64,000 bases of DNA. Origin: Polytrichum commune. Lineage: Eukaryota > Streptophyta > Polytrichopsida > Polytrichales > Polytrichaceae. Under the pieces are notes generated by a model. The model saw nothing but the letters and a program-made list of their open reading frames with translations, was not told where the DNA came from and did not search any database. Shown in pieces: positions 43,530-55,933 of this stretch. Location of the stretch: positions 31,434,001 through 31,498,000 of the forward strand of contig OX485809.1 of the NCBI GenBank assembly GCA_950295325.1, given 5' to 3'. Made by a program: the position numbers and the translations under genes. Numbering within the stretch: position 1 is the stretch's first letter; every line of letters starts with the position of its first letter.

Positions 43530-44595
43530 CTGTGCCCTGTATGTTGAAAGAAAAGTCCGTAAGGCACCTTCACTGGTTGCTTAAATTTACTTGTATCAAG
43601 TGTCTTGCCCACCTGTAATATTAGACAAGATTTCGATTTAATATTGAAGTGACGAGGGACATAGTTATTCAAACTTGACTCTTCACAAACCAGCGTGCAA
43701 TCTCAAAGGTGCAGCTAACTGGGACTCGAAATGTGAGAACTCACAGAAGGACCAACTGGAGACAAACTAAAATAAGGCAAAAAACTCTAACCTTCTCATA
43801 GTCCCAAACATTAAGCAATCCATCCTTAGCACAGCTTCCGAAAACGGATGCTCTGTCAGGACACCACTGCACATTGCAATCCACAAGGTCATTCATTAAG
43901 ATAAGTGGGCCTGATTTGGTTAATCGGACACCTATGTTTGAGTGGTGTGTGGGTAGGTGCAGATTGAAGATTGGACACCAAAGAGACCTGTGTTTGAAAG
44001 AGATTCGACCCTGTGCTCAAAAATTGTCAACCATTCTAGACTCAACAGTCAACATAATTGGGGTGCCTAGTGGCCTTCTTATGGCTCACCATCAGTGGAC
44101 TTTAATAAGTTGAAGCAACTCAAGATTAGCTCGGAAACTTTCATTGATCATGGCTTCTTCATATACATTTGCGGACATACAAATTTTTTAACCTCACGAC
44201 TCCAAGTAGTATAAGGCAGTTGGAGTTTAAAGGTTGAGAGTTTTGTCAAGCAGTTACTTCCAATATTCAGCTGACATTCCTTATTTTGTTTTTTATACCC
44301 AACATTTTGCAATTTCCAAATGCACTGTGGGAGAACATCACATTTTCCATGACAAGGATCTTTACTTGCAAATAAGGGTGCTATACAATGACAAATTACA
44401 AATTCCAGTTAACTATGTGCGCAAGTGCTGATAAATTTATACAAGTGAAATAATTTAATTACTGCTGATGCAATTGAGTATACCTGGACACACAGTACAA
44501 CAGCATAATGCCCTTCAAATTGCTCAATAGGAGCTCCTTGACCACTAGCTGAAATTTTGCGGTGATCAAACAACCTTACAGAAGCATCTGCTGAC
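43530..44595 (-). pseudogene. Captured exons of an MSI4/FVE-type WD40 protein
   Basis: Three minus-strand exon-like pieces with good splice sites occur: 44595-44484 (ADASVRLFDHRKISASG...EGHYAVVLCVQ), 43866-43792 (WCPDRASVFGS, then DGLLNVWDYEK) and 43612-43530 (VGKTLD..., LFFQHTGHR). In order they match consecutive blades of plant MSI4/FVE. This is a small internal part of a roughly 500-residue protein and cannot function. Introns are retained, so capture was from genomic DNA. Confidence 0.75.
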
Positions 44596-44679
44596 CTGTG
44601 CATATATCATCACAAGTGCCATGTCAAAAGAGAAACACAATATTGATGTCATCAGGAATACCTTCTCTGGATGTGAATT

Positions 44680-45985
44680 ACCTCAAAGGAGCGCACAAAA
44701 TTCGTGAAGAGAGTGGGCAAGAAAGGCTCCCAATCAAAAGAGCTTCTTGAGTGCTTGATGCAGCGTGCAATAAGAGAAGCCCACTGTAGATTCCAATACC
44801 GACAATTGGGAAGTGCTGCCCAGAGGCTAAAGCACTCAGATATCCAAGCACTGTAGACAGTCATAAACCCAAGCAGATTATAAGATGTTGCATACCCAGA
44901 GATGTTATGTCACCAAAAACTTGTCCTCCTAAACAACATCTTTCAGGGTACTCCTGAGCATCTAAGGATTGTACAATTTCATCCACACTAGGACTAATCC
45001 AGGGGGGATCTGGGTAAAACCTCCCACTCCTAACACTCAAAAGCCTGTAAGCTACAAGTGGCTCTCTGCATACCTTGGGGATTTATTTAGTCCATGTTCT
45101 ACTGCCTCCATCATAGTTGGAGGCATGAAGAGTGTGATGAAACCCATAGCTTCCAAAGATGAGTTATGTACCACGTCATCAAGGGCAGGTCTGCAGAAAG
45201 GAACAACCTACAAATGAGATATTCTTCTCTACTTCTAAAGGGATAACACAAACCACAAAATGGTCTAGGCAAGAAATAGATGTTGCAATGCACTATCTGA
45301 ATTTGATTTGTCCTTGAAAAAGACAATAGTTACAAATAAAGGCATCCAAATCAATGCTCAATGACATTTCAATAACCTAAAGAGGCTCTTTTTACGTCTG
45401 AAAAAATATTCAATAAATAAGAAAACACAGGCTCTTGGAGTTTGTGGAAATATGTTGCGTTGATGATAGATGCTGTCTAGGATTAAGCAAGGATCTAACA
45501 AGAACAACAAACACAATAGTGACTGGTCTCAACCAACAATCCCACTATCTGTAGCAACATCAGTTCAAGATATAATCACCGCCATGAAAATGTACGGATG
45601 GCACACAGTTTTGAATGAGATTTTTCATGTTGCAGAATTAGTACATCCCACAACAACTAGAATGGTAATGAATGTTGTCACATCAAATTCAATAAAAGCC
45701 TTAACGTACAATCTGTAAAGCAATGGGTGGCATCCGTTAGTATGGAGATGTGATTAATTAGGTATTTGGCACCCATCTACAAGACCACAACAATCTAAGT
45801 TGTTCGCATGATAGCAACATCTCACTTTGTTTGAGGGCAGAATGTGGTTCATTCTTTCTACATAGAGAACATACCGGAATTCAGACCAAATTTCAATTGT
45901 TGAATCAGGTTGGAAGTAGTGACGACAGCAGCGTACAAGTGTAGTAATAGAGTCCAAGTGGTGCATCTTTAATCCAAGTCCTTCA
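44680..45985 (-). pseudogene. Captured exons of proteasome activator PA200 (PSME4/BLM10)
   Basis: Three pieces in gene order occur: about 45985-45875 (HLDSITTLVRCCRHYF, EIWSEFR), 45190-45074 (HNSSLEAMGFITLFMP) and 44850-44680 (ECFSLWAALPNCRYWNLQWA..., FLPTLFTNF). They resemble successive stretches of plant PA200, from the residues around its EIWSEF block. Exon borders have consensus splice sites. The parent protein is about 1800 residues, so this is only a fragment. Confidence 0.7.
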
Positions 45986-46284
45986 TAGGGTTACCGTCTG
46001 AGGATTTCAGAAACAAATCACACGCTCAAGATTCATAAACTAGATTCTTAGTTTTCCAAAACAAGACTCCAACCTCTACCTTAAGAGTGTGAAGCAGCAT
46101 TGACTCGTGCTACACTAAGTCAATACAACCAACACTAAAAATCAGCATTTGAAGGCATCAAGTGAAAAGGAACCATGGTGATGAGATGGAAAATTTCCAA
46201 AAGTACAGAGAGTCCAAAATGCCTAGGGTCGGTAAAGCAGAAAAGATGAAAAAAGCAAAATCAATTTTGGAAAGATTCACAAAC

Positions 46285-46368
46285 CTGGATGAAGCGAGGC
46301 TTCATGTGTCCCCATTTGGCCAAATGTCGACCTTCATGGTAGCCTGGGACTGAGGCAATTAATCGAAC
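46285..46368 (-). pseudogene. Captured exon of tyrosyl-DNA phosphodiesterase 1 (TDP1)
   Basis: An exact 84-bp exon (acceptor CTACCAG, donor CAG/GTTTGTG) encodes 28 residues including VRLIASVPGYHEGRHLAKWG. This fits the conserved VPGYH...KWGHMKLR block of plant TDP1. No other TDP1 exon was recognised nearby. Confidence 0.6.
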
Positions 46369-46559
46369 CTGGTAGACAAGTTAATCAGAGCCGGGACAAG
46401 TTAATCAGAGCCGAAGGCTGGTTTAGGAGCAGATATAAAGGGTTACATAAAGGATGTGTACATACATTGAGTTAGGAATAAAATGAAGCTCCACTTACAT
46501 ACAGGACTACAAGATACAAATGAATGCAGAAGTGCAAATTGAGAGGTGCAAGTTATCTG

Positions 46560-47480
46560 AGGGTATACCTAGGTTTTCAATAAGCTTATGCTATGAGCCA
46601 GCACTGGTGATTGCAAGTGAACTTGAAAATAGACTAAGAATTTCATCAAGATTGTTTTCAGAAAGAGTCAGCATGCCCTTAGAGGGAGTGCAAAACCTCA
46701 AAATTTATCGAATGCATTGCAGTTGCTATTGGATATTCTGCAGCATTGTCCCCTCTTAACCCAACAACAAAGGTGAAGTCCAGGACATAACATTCACCTG
46801 GTGGGAACAGAAAATGATGCTGAAGACAAACACAGTCATGCACTAGAGACTGGATTCTGCGAGTACGTTCAGGAAAAAGGTCAACATTCAGGCATGACAG
46901 ACAAAAATTAACTACATCTACAAAGTCTATTGTGATACAAAGAGCTCAGGTGCAGGTTAGACTACCACAACAAAATTTAGTTGGTAATCCTGAACAAAGG
47001 TTGCATATCTAGCACATCATTGCAATGACCTCCACCATGAACTAATTATGCATGTGTCATCTCCCAAAGCAACCAGCTGTAGGAAAATATGATACTCACA
47101 ATAAAACAACAGAAGCCTTCTCCATAGAATTCGCATGGACCTTGATTGAAGTTTACTCTTTCAAGGTGACACTTGCATTTCCTGAAAAAAAATCTGTTAA
47201 TTAGGCAGCCATGGCCATCAGGGAAAGTATATAAATGAGAAGGATGACACATGAAGAACTTTCATTTAAGATGCAAAATCTTGCAGTGAAGGAACAACAT
47301 TTACAGGTACAAGTAATAAATGGCATCTATAATGACACTTCTCCAAAGTGAGTTTAGAAATTCAATCAGTTGTTCACCTGCAAGGATTCTGCAAGTGCCT
47401 CTCTACTTGCTTGAACTTCGTTACCTTCTCCACCTTCAATGCCAGATCCAGGGCCTTCTTTAATGCTGCCACTGTCATCA
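46560..47480 (-). pseudogene. Further exon-like segments of unknown origin
   Basis: A segment at about 47474-47380 reads AALKKALDLALKVEKV... between a good acceptor and donor. A segment at about 47180-47100 reads KCKCHLERVNFNQGPC.... Another near 46800-46690 reads GECYVLDFTFVVGLRGDN before a stop. All lie on the minus strand, in the same direction as the recognised captured exons. I cannot name the source genes. Confidence 0.35.
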
Positions 47481-48041
47481 CATGTACAGAACATACAAGA
47501 ATCAGCAAATGCGGTTTCATAGCTGGAAGTGACTAATTTGTGAGCAGTTGCAATGAAACACAAATACGCATCAACTCTTAACAGACATCAATTACTCATT
47601 GTAGTAGATACATCCATACCTCCCTGAGCTCTTTAACGGTTCCTTCCAGCATGCAAGCCAAAAGAAGCCCAGAGCAGAGTAACAACCATTTGAACCATTT
47701 ACCCTTATAATACCATCACCCCAGTGGATTGAAATTCTCGAACACCATAGCTAAACCCTAAACCCCTAAAGCAGCCTAGACAGTAGCAATTAGATTTGTA
47801 CCTTAATGTGACTAGAAACCCTAAACCTGAATCTTTGCATTTCACTTTCTTTACAGATCCCTAAACCCTAAAAGCGGCCTACTTACTGGCGGCGTTCAAA
47901 CGTAGTGGTGCTACTCTCTGATCTAAGCAGCATTAAGTTCACAAATTGACGCTGGCAACGGCTCTCACCTGATTTTCAAAATGGCGATGGCAAGGGCGCT
48001 TGAATGCTTCCCACGCCTCAATGCTCCTGCTTGCTCTGGCG

Positions 48042-51000
48042 ATGGAGACGCCCACGAACGCCGTTGCAGCGCCTTCGGCAACTGAAGAGGACGACACCAA
48101 CTCCAAGGACCGGGGTTCGGAAGGATATGAGGACCAGGCATCGGAGGAAGGGTTTGGGAGAGACGAGGACGCCGAAGTGCCCGAGTACGAGAGGCTGCGG
48201 CAGGCGAACTTACGGAAGAACGCCCTCAAGCTACAGGAGCTTGGAGTCCCCATTCTGGCAGCATCGTTGAAAGAGTCAACAATCACATGCACGACCGAAG
48301 CGGCAACAGGAGAGGGGAATCACGCGACCGTGAAGAGCACCCGCCGCGCCGGCGCCAGCAGCCTCGAAAACCCACGTTTAGGGTAAGGAAACCCTAAACC
48401 GTAGCTCCTAAGGTCATCCTCCTGGCCTCCTCTATTTAATGTGAGCATAACTCCTTCATTGAGTTTGGTTTCGACCTCACTAACTTCAGGTTTGCTTGAC
48501 CTGCAGAGAGGATTACAGTGGGGGTTTGGAGCTCGTGCATCGGAGTAAGCGACTAAACAAAAACCCACCAAGATCTGGCACAACGTTGCGGAGTGCAAGG
48601 AAGAAGCACAAGGACGCGGAATCGAAGGAATCGAAGGAGGGCGGGCGGAGCGTGAATAGCAGTTCCAAGGAGTGGCACAACGAAGAGGAGAACACGGACA
48701 ACGAAGCTGACATCTGGCTTGAAGACGAGCATGGCAATGGCGATGATGACACCTTGCCAGTAGGAGTGGGAAAGCCACATCAAAGCAAGCAAAATCCTCA
48801 GGTGAGTGTACTAACTCACTGTTGGGATTTCTTCACATGCTGTAAGCATTCATTTGGGGTGGGTAATCGTCAAGTGTAGCAACGATGTGTCGCTACACTG
48901 AGTTAGATTTAAGGTGGAGCAACGTCTGGGCAGTTTTTGGGCATAGTCGATCAAGATAGGAAACCGCAAATAGAGGCTGCTATTGTGAGAATCACGAAGT
49001 CAAGACGACTTTTGGACCACAACAATATCATCAGTGAGGTGACCAAGCAGCTCCAAGCTCGCTTTTTACCGAACCCTGCTGTGATTAAAAAGCGCATTGA
49101 ATCCTTGATTGAAAGAGAATTTCTGGAAAGGGATAGGGTAGACAGAAAGTTGTATCGATACCTGGCCTGATGGGTGTAAAGACAAGGATGTTTGGTTAGA
49201 GGTGAGCAGAAGAGGTGCATGGATGAGTTTCTACTCCCTGGTGTGCTACTTGTTGCTCACAATAGTTTGCATGAGGGTAAGGGGAACCTTGTGTGAGCTA
49301 CATAAAATTTCTCCAGTTTAGGTGCATCAGAAAACAAAATCTTCAGTCCTTCCTGATGGATGTCCTACGCTGGCTACAACGTGCTCTGTGAGAGTGGAAT
49401 CCCTACTGAATTTCTAATAATTCTTGGTGGAAGGCTTAAGGTTCAAGTTCAAAACAAACTTCCAGTTTAATGAGCACCAGCAGGTTTAGGAAGGGCAATG
49501 TATATGCTTTGAAGTGTTCATTTTTGAAGCAACTTCTTTTTCAGGTGTAGACCGTCTTTCGATTTCTGTATGTCAATATTTTTCTTTGTATATTTACTCC
49601 TCAACTCACTTTTGACAGTATTCAAAAGGAAAATGGAAAGGTATATCCCAGCCTTCATGCGCCGTAGTATGGTTTTTGTCCTGTCCAGATCACAAGTGTC
49701 CATTTTCAATATGCACACTTATCTTTTTGAATGTCCTACTATTTCTGGCTCATCTTTATTCCGTTTTAGAATCTGTGAGCAGGCAGAAGGCGAACTTGCC
49801 TCATGAATGTTGAATTTTCTTTTCAAGTGCACAGGCTTCTCTTATCAATCAAGCCCTCAAATCTTGTGATGAACTAGGTCAGTTTGAAAGAAGAGTGGGT
49901 GGATTTTGCAATTGTATTTGTCATAGTTTCAGTGAAAGCACAGGTTTCTAAGTAGATTCAATGAAGGATGCCTGAGATTCCTCTAAAACAAACGGTAATT
50001 CTCATGAAGCCTGTCAATTAAACCAATTATTTATCAAACTCAAGTAGTTCATCTGTAACTAGCTGTCAGTTCTCCCCGGACCATGATGTGGAGCCTGCAT
50101 CCTGCAAGGCCAAGCCTGCCATCTCTATATAGACTACCAATAACTTGCAAGAGCACAACCTTATTAAAAAAAAAAAAAAAAAAATTTCAATTTATTTCAT
50201 TTCTCAAATTACCAAGCCCCTGCACACTTGCACTTCCCGATTTGTAGGCAGCTTGCCCAGCGAGCTATTGATTATCTTCATCAGCTTGTTTAGTATACTT
50301 GAGATGCGAAGTAATTGGAAAAGCTGACCTCTCTTAGTGCCTTCCAACTGTTAACCCTTATAGGTTCGAAAGGCCCGTTATGGGCCTGAAGGTGTCATAC
50401 AGAGGGGTTTAATGCTTGATTTTTTTTGCGATGGGTCAAAAGATACCATTTCTGAAATTCTCATGAAGCCTGTCATTGGCAGTCTTGGACAGTCCACATG
50501 TTTCTACTCTCTTTGTGGCCGGTCTAACAACTTACAAGTAGCGTTGTGCAATCACCAGGTAAGGTTTTTTTAGTAAATTTTTTTGGCATCCTTTGAATAC
50601 ACAGCTCAATCGAGGGGTTAGGGTAGCAAAATAAGATTGTCAATCAATGTATCTGGAAGGTTTGTCTATATCACAACTAAATCAAGATGTGTAATTCCAT
50701 GGGCTTGGAGAAGGTCACTTGGTCAGCCGCATCTTGTATTGAGCACTAACATTTCTTGCAGCGCTTCAGCTCTCTCTGGTATCGTTTCTTGTTTGCCTCT
50801 GCCTTCCTTATATATGGCTGGATTCATTTACAGGTGAATGCAATTAAACAATTTCCATAAGCTCCCTTTCCATGTTGACACCATGTTATGAGTCCACTGG
50901 AAAGAATTTCTTAGAAGTCTTTTTGTTGAAAAGAATATTTTCATTGGTTTTGATTGCCCAAGGCTGTCGACAAATTCAGACCTGTTTATTCTTCCCACAA

Positions 51001-54000
51001 TGACTTCATCTGGAACTAGTCACTGATCACTATATTATGGTTATGTATGCTGCATTCCTTAATGTAAAGTTTTAGTCTAGCTGCTATCACAGTGTTTGTA
51101 AATATATCTCAAATCGCATTGAAGAATTAATGATTTTGTCAGGCAATAATGGAAGGAAGACAAAAGGCATGATAGGTACACATTTATGAGGGTTTTGAGT
51201 GGGGACCTTCTTATATTTTTCGCTCATGTTTTGCCATTGTGAGCCCAGTATCCTCCCGACATCTCCGAAGGAAATGTTGGGGTTGTCGCTCGTGATGTTC
51301 TCTCGCTGGTTCTAGTCACATGAACTAAATAGTTGACTAACAAACTTCGTATGCGTTGAGCTCATGTGACTGGTTCTAGTCACATGAACTAAATAGTTGA
51401 CTAACAAACTTCGTATGCGTTGAGCTCATGTGACTGGTTCTAGTCACATGAACTGAGAGAACGACTAACCTTGACATTGAGATTGATGACCTCTGTATGC
51501 ACTGTGCAGGCCAGAGCTCAGACAACCGAGCCAACTGTTTGGGAGGTGCGCAAGCGAGGTCCTGGAGGTTGTGGAATTCCAAAACCCACGTCAACGAGCC
51601 TCCGTCCGCCGCAAAGAGACCGACCCCAACACGACAAACCCCTTAAGATGTCAGAGGATTCACTAACAGGGGAGCCCTTCGATTACTGCAATGACGTAGT
51701 ACCCGAGCTTCCTCGTGTTCAGGGAGGCAACACACCTCCTTCGCGTGGCCGAGGCCTCCCCCGCCACGGCCCCATTAGCAGCTTGGACCTTCAAATTGCA
51801 GAAAAACAACTCCAACTACTGCAATGGAGGCGAGCGATGGAGATGCAGGAGCCTGTGGTGAACTCGTCCACGTATTCCCCATCGGAGATGACTGAGAGCT
51901 TAGGTAAACCCTCATATTCCAGAGACCAGAAGTCCAGACGACGGGTCGCTTTGAAGCAACAACAGGCTCAGGAGGTCACTTTTCGAGATGCTGGAGGGCC
52001 CAGAAAACACCTTGTGGAGGTCGATCTGAGGGGACATCCACAAGGACAGAATCGTCCGCTGTGGCTAACATGTCTTCGAGGTCATGCGCAGGATATAGAT
52101 TTCAGCGAAGACAACTACAAGAATCTCAACACTTCGATGCTGCTCGCTGTTAAGGAACGAGTGGACAACACTTTTGAGTACCATGGGGGCCTTGGCAAGG
52201 TGACAGAGGAGGCTTTCCACAGCATATTGAAGGGCCAACTGAAGGTGAAGAGATATCAGTTGAAGAAAATAATGCAAGAAGGGAAGGACAAGCCAAAGCA
52301 CATTCGGCATGACCATTGGGTGAAGTTGTCAAAACTCATCTTGGAGGAGAAAAAACAACAGGAAGCAGAGAAGTTGCGATACAGCCGAGCCCAAGTGAGG
52401 AGGCCATCTTCAGCCGGGCGCAACGAAGAATATGTTCGAGCTCAATTGGTAAGTCTTCAGTCCATTACAGCTCCAACCTCACAACTTGCAAAACATCCGT
52501 ATCCACTCTATATTGGAGACCCACATGCAACATAATATATGATAACTTTCAACCTGGGAATAGAAACAACCTCCTCTTATGAATGAAGCCTCGTAATATA
52601 AGCGATACTCTTTGAGTACTCAATGGCAATTGCCACAATACAACTACCCTATTAGAAATATTTGCAATAGGCAGATAAGGTTGAAGATGATCTCAAAGGC
52701 TGTACAACTGTTCCAATGCGAAAACCAGGTCATGATGTGGCTAGGTGCAGTCATCAAATTAGAGTATGTGACTGTCATCAGTCATCACCAGAGTTTGAGT
52801 GATTTTTTTGGGTCATAGAGAATCTAAGATTTTGTAATCATGCAGCACTAACTATAAGATGTAAGATCTTTGTGCAGGCCATTAAGCTGGAGAGAAGCCC
52901 AACTAGGGTTGAAATTGAAAGGGAGCTTGCACGCGACAAAGATGCCCCTCGAAGACTCATTCCCAGAAGTGAAACCTCCCTGAGTAGCCGAGTGTCTGAT
53001 GCAAAGCCAAAGCAGGACAGTGATTGGCGGAGAGCGATGGAGAAGAACATTGAACGCATCATGCAGCACCTGCAGATTCCCGTTGTCACCCCCATGAAGG
53101 CAGCAAGTGCAAAAGGCAGCTCCAGCTCAGAGTCCACCGGCACCGACACTTCACGAAAGCCAGATCAGGTCCAAGAAAGCTTGATGCCACTGCAGGTACA
53201 AACATGACTTCATGTGTGTTGTCCAGCTCCTGTTGTTACAGCTCCTGCTTGGGCACTTCTTAAAATCTTGTGCCTTAGTTCTAGAAGAATTCACCATGCC
53301 AAGTTCGTTACTGTTTGTAGTCATTGATATGGAAACAGTGACCAGGCTTTACTAGATGCAGTCATGAACATCAAATTCGTGATGGATAATAGTAATGAAG
53401 CTAGAATATGTGACTTCTCACAGTCATCAGTTTAATATGTATTACTATCCATTGTCATTGAATTCAAATAAGTGACTGGAATTCACAAGAAGGTGAGGCT
53501 TTGTTGAACCCATTTACAAACATTGCTCTTGATCAAAAGCAATGACTGAGTGGATCCTTATACTTTGTAATCAACTGGGTTTGCAGCAAGTAGGGGAGTG
53601 CGAATCGCAGCCGGCAGATCCGGAGAAGGCAGAGGAGATTCCTGCAGTAGGTGACGTGAAGGACTCACATCCGTCGGGAACTTCGAGCAACCCTACAGGA
53701 GGCACTCCGGATTGTGGTACAGTGACCGTGGCAGAGTCAGGAGGACGTGCCCCAATTGTGTACTCAACTCGGAATTTGAGGGCTTCGAAGCCTGCAAAAG
53801 AGGACACTCGCACCCAGAAGAGAATGCGATTGACAGAGGTTGAGAAGCTGAAGAAAGATCCCGATGACACAAAGAAGCAAAGGGCAGTCCGGGGGAGCAA
53901 AGCTCAACCCGAGAAGAGCAAGGAGGCCAACATTGATAGTCAGCAAAACGCGAAAGGGAAGAGGAAGAGAAACATGAACGCAACGGTAAGTGAAGATGTA

Positions 54001-54806
54001 AGTGCACACATGCCATGTATTTTCACAGGTTTCTTTTTCTGAAAGCACCTATTCAGTGATTCAATCCCAACTGATCCATGTTTTGTGTGTGTTTTTTTTT
54101 ATAGGTTGTACAAGAAACCGAGGGCCCGGATTTAAAGAAGGGTGACCCTGTGATCCTTTCCAAAAACTTGAACGTACAGATAAGTGAACATGTAAGTGCC
54201 ATGTGCCACTTCCTGGAATGTTGTGCCTTAGGTCTTTAGAAATTCAATATGGCAAGTTCGTGACTGTTTGTAGACTTGTAGTATGGAACGAGCGACCAGG
54301 CTTGATTAGATTCAGTCATGAAGTTAGAATACGTGACTGATATTAGTAATGACGTTAGCATATGTGTCTTCTCACAGTCATAGCATTTGAATAATTCCCA
54401 TGAGCCTTGGAGATGTACATCGTTGTATAAAAGCAACAATTGAGTCCCAACTGATGCCTGTTTTGTGTTGTTATTATTATTATAGGTTGCACAAGAAGGT
54501 GAGGACCCGGAGTTCAAGAAGGGTGACCATGTGAGACTCAAGGGAATTCAAGAAGGGGAGGAGGATAAAGTTGTGGCACTCGGGAAAGTGCAGAATGTAG
54601 CTGGTGCTTCTCTACACGGGAGAACCATAATTGCAGGATGTGTGTCTGTAGAAGTGTTGAAAAGCCTAGATGACGACTACAGTTTGTTTGCACCCATAGA
54701 TCTAGATGATCCACCCGTGACCTTGGTAGGACAAGCAGTAGGGCACTTTATAATGTGGCCCACAGAGTTCATGGACATTGATATGTCCTTTTCCCAAGCA
54801 GTTTAG
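48042..54806 (+). CDS. TNPA-like second protein of the CACTA element
   Basis: Seven exons, 48042-48382, 48507-48801, 51510-52448, 52878-53195, 53587-53985, 54105-54191 and 54486-54806, join in frame at consensus sites for about 899 residues. Exon 1 has an acidic start and [20 protein letters not shown], a block typical of plant CACTA accessory proteins. Exon 3 ([18 protein letters not shown]..., then [20 protein letters not shown]) resembles the Transposase_24 (Ptta/En/Spm) region. Exon 5 is basic. Exon 7 ([33 protein letters not shown]) resembles DUF8039. Exons 6 and 7 begin alike and appear duplicated. The 2.7-kb intron 2 holds a captured CUL3 fragment. Its likely role is binding the subterminal repeats. 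The start is uncertain; 48021 is an alternative. Confidence 0.75.
48947..49170 (+). pseudogene. Captured C-terminal neddylation domain of CUL3
   Basis: The reading [20 protein letters not shown] ... [20 protein letters not shown] ... KLYRYLA and stop matches the CUL3 C-terminus, including the modified Lys in the IVRI-x-K motif. It begins at a plausible acceptor (GGCATAG) and keeps the natural stop. It sits in the same orientation inside intron 2 of the TNPA-like gene, so alternative splicing could add it to that protein. Confidence 0.85.
49171..51300. other. Rest of TNPA-like intron 2, no gene seen
   Basis: This is probably CUL3 3' flanking DNA plus element sequence. There is an A run at 50165-50182. 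I see no further coding segment. Confidence 0.4.
51305..51470. repeat. 62-bp tandem repeat
   Basis: Two full copies and one partial copy of CTGGTTCTAGTCACATGAAC... end just before TNPA-like exon 3. The unit contains the AGTCA motif of the subterminal regions. Confidence 0.85.
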
Positions 54807-54889
54807 AATGATGGAGTTCCAGTTGCAGAGCATCATGTTTCAGCTATGAAATTTTCTCTTTCAATGAAATGTGTTCAAATCATTTGCAT

Positions 54890-55933
54890 GACCTGACGCA
54901 GTGCTCACAACCGCACGGTTGACTTGTAATAGTCTTGATGTCTCATTATCCCACTAATCTGAAACTAAAATCTATGACTATGCACCGTAAGAATGGCAGA
55001 TTCGACTGCATGGCATACGTTTGCACTAAACTAAGGACAATCAAGTCCTAGACAGATGCTTCCGATTTAATATTGAACTTTGACTCCCAGTAGTGAAAGA
55101 AACGAGTATACAAGGACTCCATGCAGTCATCAGATGATATGGGTGACTATGTGTAGTGACGCACATTTGACTTTACAGTGTCGTATTCTCTTAGGTGTGT
55201 ATGATGTAATACAACCACAATCAAATCACTATGCATAGTGATCAAACCATTGCTATATTCTCTAAACCCTCACTATAATTAGTCATGCCCATCTCATGAT
55301 TTCAGTACTGGAGACCAATATCTCACTACAATTAGTCATAGCATTCAGAAGTCATTTCAGTATTCGTGACTATGTGTAGTCCAATAGATGCGACTTCAAA
55401 GAGTCTTATTATCCCAACTCAATTTATGACGTATTTCAGTCATCATCTCACTACTGTTCGTAGTGATAAAACCAGTCATGTATTGACTGATACCTCACTA
55501 CAATTTGTCATATCACCACGAAGCTATTTCAACATTTGTGACTATGGGGTGTCAAATAGATGTGACTTCAAAGAGTCGTATGCTCCCAACTCAATGTATG
55601 ACTACAAACAGTCACCATTTTACTACTATGCGTAGTGATGGAACTAGTCATGTATTGACACATACCTCACTACACATAGTCATGCCAAACAGACCCTATT
55701 TGCATATAGATGACTACATATAGTCATAGAGGTATGACTATATAGAGTCATATGGTCCAAGTCTCACTGCAGGTCCCGTTTTGAGGTCCCAAAACACTGT
55801 GGGAACGCAACATTGGGAACAAGAAGTGTCCGATATGACCCCTAGTCAGATTGTCCGAAGCGACTAACTCAAAATGACTACAAACAGTGCTAGTCACATT
55901 TTGGTTTATGCTGTATTGTAGTCATAAAACCTA
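54890..55933. repeat. Right subterminal region of the CACTA element
   Basis: Dense AGTCAT, TAGTCA and CACTACA motifs occur in both orientations, with two related blocks of about 170 bp (55366-55500 and 55535-55690). It mirrors the left subterminal region. Confidence 0.75.

Noticed and set aside
45470-45718. 82-residue plus-strand frame between captured exons
   Set aside because: No family resemblance, and it runs opposite to the recognised PA200 exons in PA200 intron-like sequence.
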